NCBI RefSeq assembly: GCF_963662255.1
Contig: NC_085071.1
Location: 7,285,833-7,349,832, forward strand
Source of the DNA: Cinclus cinclus
Lineage: Eukaryota > Chordata > Aves > Passeriformes > Cinclidae
Reading direction: 5' to 3'
DNA length: 64,000 nucleotides
A model generated the notes under the pieces. The model did not search any database. It was not told the DNA's origin and saw only the letters and a program-made list of their open reading frames with translations. This document shows, one piece after another, positions 57,485 through 64,000 of the stretch. How positions within the stretch are numbered: the first letter of the stretch is position 1; each line of letters starts with the position of its first letter. A program made the translations under genes and the position numbers.

Positions 57485-60400
57485 TAACTTGCCTGCGGCC
57501 CGTCCTGGGCTTTTGCCTACAAAAATTCCATAAGGACAAGGATTTCTCCCAGACCAAAGCTGCCCCCTCCTCCAAACCTGGCTGCCATCGGAGGCCCAAA
57601 CGCGCCCTACAAAATGACATCTGCCAAGTGGGCTCTTGAGTTTGGCTTCTTGGGGAAAAGTGACTCCTTTCAAAACCAACTTGCCTGCGTCCCGTCCCGG
57701 ACGTTTGCTTACAAAAATTCCATAAGGACGAGGATTCCTCCCAGACCAAAGCTGCCCCCTCCTCCAAACCTGGCTGCCATCGGAGGCCCAAACGCGCCCT
57801 ACAAAATGACATCTGCGAAGCGGGCTCTTGAGTTTGGCTTCTTGGGGAAAAGTGCCTCCTTTCGGAGTCAACTTGCCGGCGGCCCATGCAGGGCTTTTGC
57901 CTACAAAAATTCCATAAGGACGAGGATTTCTCCCAGACCAAAGCTGCCCCCTCCTCCAAACCTGGCTGCCATCGGAGGCCCAAACGCGCCCTACAAAATG
58001 ACACCTGCCAAGTGGGCTCTTGAGTTTGGCTTCTTGGAGAAAAGTGCCTCCTTTCGGAGCCAACTTGCCTAACTAGCCTGCGGCCTGTGCTGGGCTTTTG
58101 CCTACAAAAATTCCATAAGGACGAGGATTTCTCCCAGACCAAAGCTGCCCCCTCCTCCAAACCTGGCTGCCATCAGAGGCCCAAACGCGCCCTACAAAAT
58201 GACATCTGCCAAGTGGGCTCTTGAGTTTGGCTTCTTGGGGAAAAGTGCCTCCTTTCGGAGCCAAATTGCCTAACTTGCCTGCGGCCCGTGCTGGGCTTTT
58301 GCCTCCAAAAATTCCAGAAGGACGAGGATTTCTCCCAGACCAAAGCTGCCCCCTCCTCCAAACCTGGCTGCCATCGGAGGCCCAAACGCGCCCCACAAAA
58401 TGACACCTGCATTGAGGGTTCTTGAGTTTGGCTTCCTGGGGAAAAGTGCCTCCTTTCGGAGTCAACTTGCCTGCGGCCCATGCAGGGCTTTTGCCTACAA
58501 AAATTCCAGAAGGACGAGGATTTCTCCCAGACCAAAGCTGCCCCCTCCTCCAAACCTGGCTGCCATCGGAGGCCCAAACGTGCCCTACAAAATGACACCT
58601 GCCAAGTGGGCTCTTGAGTTTGGCTCCTTGGGTGGAAGTGCCTCCTTTCAAAGCCAACTTGCCTGCGGCCCGTGCTGGGCTTTAGACTACAAAAATTCCA
58701 TAAGGACGAGGATTTCTCCCAGACCAAAGCTGCCCCCTCCTCCAAACCTGGCTGCCATCGGAGGCCCAAACGCGCCCTACAAAATGACATTTGCCAAGTG
58801 GGCTCTTGAGTTTGGCTTCTTGCGGAAAAGTGCCTCCTTTCAAAGCCAACTTGCCTAACTAGCCTGCGGCCCGTGCTGGGCTTTTGACTACAAAAATTCC
58901 ATAAGGACGAGGATTTCTCCCAGACCAAAGCTGCCCCCTCCTCCAAACCTGGCTGCCATCGGAGGCCCAAACGCGCCCCACAAAATGACATCTGCATTGA
59001 GGGTTCTTGAGTTTGGCTTCTTGGGGAAAAGTGCCTCCATTCGGAGCCAACTTGCCTAACTTGCCTGCGGCCCGTCCTGGGCTTTTGCCTCCAAAAATTC
59101 CAGAAGGACGAGGATTTCTCCCAGGCCAAAGCTGCCCCCTCCTCCAAACCTGGCTGCCATCGGAGGCCCAAACGTGCCCTACAAAATGACACCTGCCAAG
59201 TGGGCTCTTGAGTTTGGCTTCTTGCGGAAAAGTGCCTCCTTTCAAAGCCAACTTGCCTAACTAGCCTGCAGCCCATTCTGGGCTTTTGCCTACAAAAATT
59301 CCAGAAGGACGAGGATTTCTCCCAGACCAAAGCTGCCCCCTCCTCCAAACCTGGCTGCCATCGGAGGCCCAAACGCGACCCACAAAATGACATCTGCATT
59401 GAGGGTTCTTGAGTTTGGCTTCTTGGGGAAAAGTGACTCCTTTCGGAGCCAACTTGCCTAACTTGCCTGCGGCCCATCCTGGGCTTTTGCTACAAAAATT
59501 CCATAAGGACGAGGATTTCTCCCAGACCAAAGCTGCCCCCTCCTCCAAACATGGCTGCCATCGGAGGCCCAAACGCGCCCCACAAAATGACACCTGCATT
59601 GAGGGTTCTTGAGTTTGGCTTCCTGGGGAAAAGTGCCTCCTTTCGGAGTCAACTTGCCTGCGGGCCATGCAGGGCTTTTGCCTACAAAAATTCCAGAAGG
59701 ACGAGGATTTCTCCCAGACCAAAGCTGCCCCCTCCTCCAAACCTGGCTGCCATCAGAGGCCCAAACGTGCCCTACAAAATGACACCTGCCAAGTGGGCTC
59801 TTGAGTTTGGCTTCTTGGGTGGAAGTGCCTCCTTTCAAAGCCAACTTGCCTGCGGCCCGTCCTGGGCTTTTGCCTACAAAAATTCCATAAGGACGACGAT
59901 TTCTCCCAGACCAAAGCTGCCCCCTCCTCCAAACCTGGCTGCCATCGGAGGCCCAAACGCGCCCTACAAAATGACATCTGCCAAGTGGGCTCTTGAGTTT
60001 GGCTTCTTGCGGAAAAGTGCCTCCTTTCAAAGCCAACTTGCCTAACTAGCCTGCGGCCCGTGCTGGGCTTTAGACTACAAAAATTCCATAAGGACGAGGA
60101 TTTCTCCCAGACCAAAGCTGCCCCCTCCTCCAAACCTGGCTGCCATCGGAGGCCCAAACGCGCCCCACAAAATGACATCTGCATTGAGGGTTCTTGAGTT
60201 TGGCTTCTTGGGGAAAAGTGCCTCCTTTCGGAGTCAACTTGCCTAACTTGCCTGCGGCCCATGTGGGGTTTTTGCCTACAAAAATTCCATAAGGACGAGG
60301 ATTTCTCCCAGACCAAAGCTGCCCCCTCCTCCAAACCTGGCTGACATCGGAGGCCCAAACGCGCCCTACAAAATGACATCTGCCAAGTGGGCTCTTGAGT

Positions 60401-62755
60401 TTGGCTTCTTGGGGAAAAGTGACTCCTTTCAAAACCAACTTGCCTGCGTCCCGTCCTGGGCTTTTGCTACAAAAATTCCATAAGGACGAGGATTCCTCCC
60501 AGACCAAAGCTGCCCCCTCCTCCAAACCTGGCTGCCATCGGAGGCCCAAACGCGCCCTACAAAATGACATCTGCCAAGTGGGCTCTTGAGTTTGGCTTTC
60601 TGGGGAAAAGTGCCTCCTTTCGGAGTCAACTTGACTGCGGCCTGTGCTGGGCTTTAGACTACAAAAATTCCATAAGGACGAGGATTTCTCCCAGACCAAA
60701 GCTGCCCCCTCCTCCAAACCTGGCTGCCATCGGAGGCCCAAACGCGCCCTACAAAATGACACCTGCCAAGTGGGCTCTTGAGTTTGGCTTCTTGGGGAAA
60801 ATTGCCTCCTTTCGGAGTCAACTTGCCGGCGGCCCATGCAGGGCTTTTGCCTACAAAAATTCCAGAAGGACGAGGATTTCTCCCAGACCAAAGCTGCCCC
60901 CTCCTCCAAACCTGGCTGCCATCGGAGGCCCAAACGCGCCCTACAAAATGACACCTGCCAAGTGGGCTCTTGAGTTTGGCTTCTTGGGGAAAAGTGCCTC
61001 CTTTCGGAGCCAACTTGCCTAACTTGCCTGCGGCCCGTCCTGGGCTTTTGCCTACAAAAATTCCATAAGGACAAGGATTTCTCCCAGACCAAAGCTGCCC
61101 CCTCCTCCAAACCTGGCTGCCATCGGAGGCCCAAACGCGCCCTACAAAATGACATCTGCCAAGTGGGCTCTTGAGTTTGGCTTCTTGGGGAAAAGTGACT
61201 CCTTTCAAAACCAACTTGCCTGCGTCCCGTCCCGGACGTTTGCTTACAAAAATTCCATAAGGACGAGGATTCCTCCCAGACCAAAGCTGCCCCCTCCTCC
61301 AAACCTGGCTGCCATCGGAGGCCCAAACGCGCCCTACAAAATGACATCTGCGAAGCGGGCTCTTGAGTTTGGCTTCTTGGGGAAAAGTGCCTCCTTTCGG
61401 AGTCAACTTGCCGGCGGCCCATGCAGGGCTTTTGCCTCCAAAAATTCCATAAGGACGAGGATTTCTCCCAGACCAAAGCTGCCCCCTCCTCCAAACCTGG
61501 CTGCCATCGGAGGGCCAAACGCGCCCTACAAAATGACACCTGCCAAGTGGGCTCTTGAGTTTGGCTTCTTGGAGAAAAGTGCCTCCTTTCGGAGCCAACT
61601 TGCCTAACTAGCCTGCGGCCTGTGCTGGGCTTTTGCCTACAAAAATTCCATAAGGACGAGGATTTCTCCCAGACCAAAGCTGCCCCCTCCTCCAAACCTG
61701 GCTGCCATCAGAGGCCCAAACGCGCCCTACAAAATGACATCTGCCAAGTGGGCTCTTGAGTTTGGCTTCTTGGGGAAATGTGCCTCCTTTCGGAGCCAAA
61801 TTGCCTAACTTGCCTGCGGCCCGTCCTGGGCTTTTGCCTCCAAAAATTCCAGAAGGACGAGGATTTCTCCCAGACCAAAGCTGCCCCCTCCTCCAAACCT
61901 GGCTGCCATCGGAGGCCCAAACGCGCCCCACAAAATGACACCTGCATTGAGGGTTCTTGAGTTTGGCTTCCTGGGGAAAAGTGCCTCCTTTCGGAGTCAA
62001 CTTGCCTGCGGCCCATGCAGGGCTTTTGCCTACAAAAATTCCAGAAGGACGAGGATTTCTCCCAGACCAAAGCTGCCCCCTCCTCCAAACCTGGCTGCCA
62101 TCGGAGGCCCAAACGCGCCCCACAAAATGACACCTGCATTGAGGGTTCTTGAGTTTGGCTCCTTGGGTGGAAGTGCCTCCTTTCAAAGCCAACTTGCCTG
62201 CGGCCCGTGCTGGGCTTTAGACTACAAAAATTCCATAAGGACGAGGATTTCTCCCAGACCAAAGCTGCCCCCTCCTCCAAACCTGGCTGCCATCGGAGGC
62301 CCAAACGCGCCCTACAAAATGACATTTGCCAAGTGGGCTCTTGAGTTTGGCTTCTTGCGGAAAAGTGCCTCCTTTCAAAGCCAACTTGCCTAACTAGCCT
62401 GCGGCCCGTGCTGGGCTTTTGACTACAAAAATTCCATAAGGACGAGGATTTCTCCCAGACCAAAGCTGCCCCCTCCTCCAAACCTGGCTGCCATCGGAGG
62501 CCCAAACGCGCCCCACAAAATGACATCTGCATTGAGGGTTCTTGAGTTTGGCTTCTTGGGGAAAAGTGCCTCCATTCGGAGCCAACTTGCCTAACTTGCC
62601 TGCGGCCCGTCCTGGGCTTTTGCCTCCAAAAATTCCAGAAGGACGAGGATTTCTCCCAGGCCAAAGCTGCCCCCTCCTCCAAACCTGGCTGCCATCGGAG
62701 GCCCAAACGTGCCCTACAAAATGACACCTGCCAAGTGGGCTCTTGAGTTTGGCTT
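57485..62755. repeat. 3535-bp higher-order duplication, mosaic
   Basis: The segment about 57485-59220 recurs at about 61020-62755, an offset of 3535 bp. Shared rare markers include CTGCGAAGCGGGC (near 57813 and 61348), CTTGGAGAAAAG (near 58035 and 61570) and the GGCTCCTTGGG variant (near 58622 and 62157). Some monomers differ as blocks (for example the CATTGAGGG type versus the CCAAGTGGG type near 62120), so this copy is older or partly converted. Confidence 0.72.
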
Positions 62756-64000
62756 CTTGGGGAAAAGTGACTCCTTTCAAAACCAACTTGCCTGTGTCCC
62801 GTCCCGGGCTTTTGCTACAAAAATTCCATAAGGACGAGGATTTCTCCCAGACCAAAGCTGCCCCCTCCTCCAAACCTGGCTGCCATCGGAGGCCCAAACG
62901 CGCCCCACAAAATGACATCTGCATTGAGGGTTCTTGAGTTTGGCTTCTTGGGGAAAAGTGCCTCCTTTCGGAGCCAACTTGCCTAACTTGCCTGCAGCCC
63001 GTCCTGGGCTTTTGCCTCCAAAAATTCCATAAGGACGAGGATTTCTCCCAGGCCAAAGCTGCCCCCTCCTCCAAACCTGGCTGCCATCGGAGGCCCAAAC
63101 GTGCCCTACAAAATGACACCTGCCAAGTGGGCTCTTGAGTTTGGCTTCTTGGGGAAAAGTGACTCCTTTCAAAACCAACTTGCTTGTGTCCCGTCGCGGG
63201 CTTTTGCTACAAAAATTCCATAAGGACGAGGATTTCTCCCAGACCAAAACTGCCCCCTCCTCCAAACCTGGCTGCCATCGGAGGCCCAAACGTGCCCTAC
63301 AAAATGACATCTGCCAAGTGGGCTCTTGAGTTTGGCTTCTTGGGTGGAAGTACCTCCTTTCAAACCAACTTGCCTGCGGCCCGTCCTGGGCTTTTGCCTA
63401 CAAAAATTCCATAAGGACGAGGATTTCTCCCAGACCAAAGCTGCCCCCTCCTCCAAACCTGGCTGCCATCGGAGGCCCAAACGTGCCCTACAAAATGACA
63501 CCTGCCAAGTGGGCTCTTGAGTTTGGCTTCTTGGGTGGAAGTGCCTCCTTTCAAAGCCAACTTGCCTGCGGCCCGTCCTGGGCTTTTGCCTACAAAAATT
63601 CCATAAGGACGAGGATTTCTCCCAGACCAAAGCTGCCCCCTCTTCCAAACCTGGCTGCCATCGGAGGCCCAAACGCGCCCTACAAAATGACATCTGCCAA
63701 GTGGGCTCTTGAGATTGGCTTCTTGCGGAAAAGTGCCTCCTTTCAAAGCCAACTTGCCTAACTAGCCTGCGGCCAGTCCTGGGCTTTAGACTACAAAAAT
63801 TCCATAAGGACGAGGATTTCTCCCAGACCAAAGCTGCCTCCTCCTCCAAACCTGGCTGCCATCGGAGGCCCAAACGCGCCCTAGAAAATGACATCTGCAT
63901 TGTGGGTTCTTGAGTTTGGCTTCTTGGGGAAAAGTGCCTCCTTTCGGAGCCAACTTGCCTAACTTGCCTGCGGCCCGTCCTGGGCTTTTGAGTACAAAAA

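Larger units (their letters stand above)
13433..64000. repeat. Satellite array, monomers of 191/192/200/201 bp, about 260 copies, continuing past the window
   Basis: Head-to-tail repeats without interruption from the first ACAAAAATTCC at about 13433 to the window end. Landmarks in order: ACAAAAATTCC, GGACGAGGATTTCTCCC, CCATCGGAGGCCCAAACG, CTTGAGTTTGGCTTCTTGG, CCTCCTTTCGGAG, GCGGCCC. Direct spacings of the ACGAGGAT landmark are 192 (13451 to 13643), 201 (13643 to 13844), 191 (15223 to 15414) and 200 (30423 to 30623). The 192/201 difference is a 9-bp duplication (ACTTGCCTAACTTGCCTG versus ACTTGCCTG). The 191 form lacks one C (TTGCTAC for TTGCCTAC), and the 200 form lacks one base in AAAGCAACTT. 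No transposon, gene or orientation switch is seen inside. A unit near nucleosome length and the size of the array fit centromeric or heterochromatic satellite. Zebra finch has a described 191-bp centromere-associated satellite, but homology cannot be judged here. Confidence 0.98.

Noticed and set aside
13184..63900. Very long minus-strand and plus-strand open frames (up to 1306 codons) encoding repetitive proteins
   Set aside because: They are translations of the satellite. Several frames on both strands are open at once, they end and begin at monomer length variants, and no start context, splice signal or domain is present.
13433..64000. CENP-B box in the satellite
   Set aside because: The nearest word, TTTCGGAGCCAACTTG, does not fit NTTCGNNNNANNCGGGN; the required A and CGGG are missing.
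13433..64000. CRISPR-like array
   Set aside because: Units of about 190-200 bp are repeats along their whole length with no unique spacers, and the setting is a vertebrate gene region.

Overview
The window looks like vertebrate nuclear DNA, most likely from a bird. It carries an intact, spliced ID3-type inhibitor-of-DNA-binding gene on the minus strand. It also has A/C-rich low-complexity introns of a kind common around bird microchromosome genes, and a very large tandem satellite. The bird assignment is inference; the vertebrate assignment rests on the ID3 gene. There is no bacterial or viral gene organisation.

Layout. Positions 1-2384 are non-coding sequence downstream of ID3 with simple repeats. 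ID3 occupies about 2385-4195 (minus strand): TATA box at 4221-4228, coding exon 1 at 3696-4016, coding exon 2 at 3437-3493, a probable intron in the 3' UTR, and a poly(A) signal at 2401-2406. Upstream of its promoter (4257-6170) are an octamer site, GC boxes, two exact GRCGNC-N5-GTCTG SMAD composite elements (4712-4727 and 6104-6119), a CRE-like site and an RFX X-box. About 6.2-11.6 kb is apparently unique non-coding DNA with microsatellites and four copies of a MIR-like box. From 11.6 to 12.1 kb there are two CpG-rich minisatellites (33-bp and 23-bp units), followed by a TTAATTAA-rich patch.

From 12.48 to 13.43 kb the plus strand is almost G-free, A/C-rich degenerate repeat. Embedded in it is one clear exon (12897-13047, plus strand) encoding the second half of a CIDE-N domain, as in the apoptosis/lipid-droplet CIDE family. 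The rest of that gene is not visible.

From about 13433 to the end of the window (at least 50.6 kb) the DNA is a single head-to-tail satellite with monomers of 191, 192, 200 or 201 bp, roughly 260 copies. The array holds higher-order structure: almost perfect tandem duplications with periods of 5652 bp (30407-41775) and 3901 bp (41972-49831), plus shorter or more mosaic ones (1753, 3535, 3704 and 6024 bp). A diagnostic 191-bp monomer type recurs through the array at roughly integral numbers of monomers. Many subtype-defining variants are CpG transitions, which suggests germline methylation. The long open frames over the array follow from the monomer sequence and length, not from genes.

Functional picture: ID3 is the only complete gene, and its upstream DNA is consistent with direct BMP-SMAD control. 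The satellite is a candidate centromeric, pericentromeric or other heterochromatic array, and the CIDE-type gene sits at its edge, either interrupted by it or containing it in an intron.
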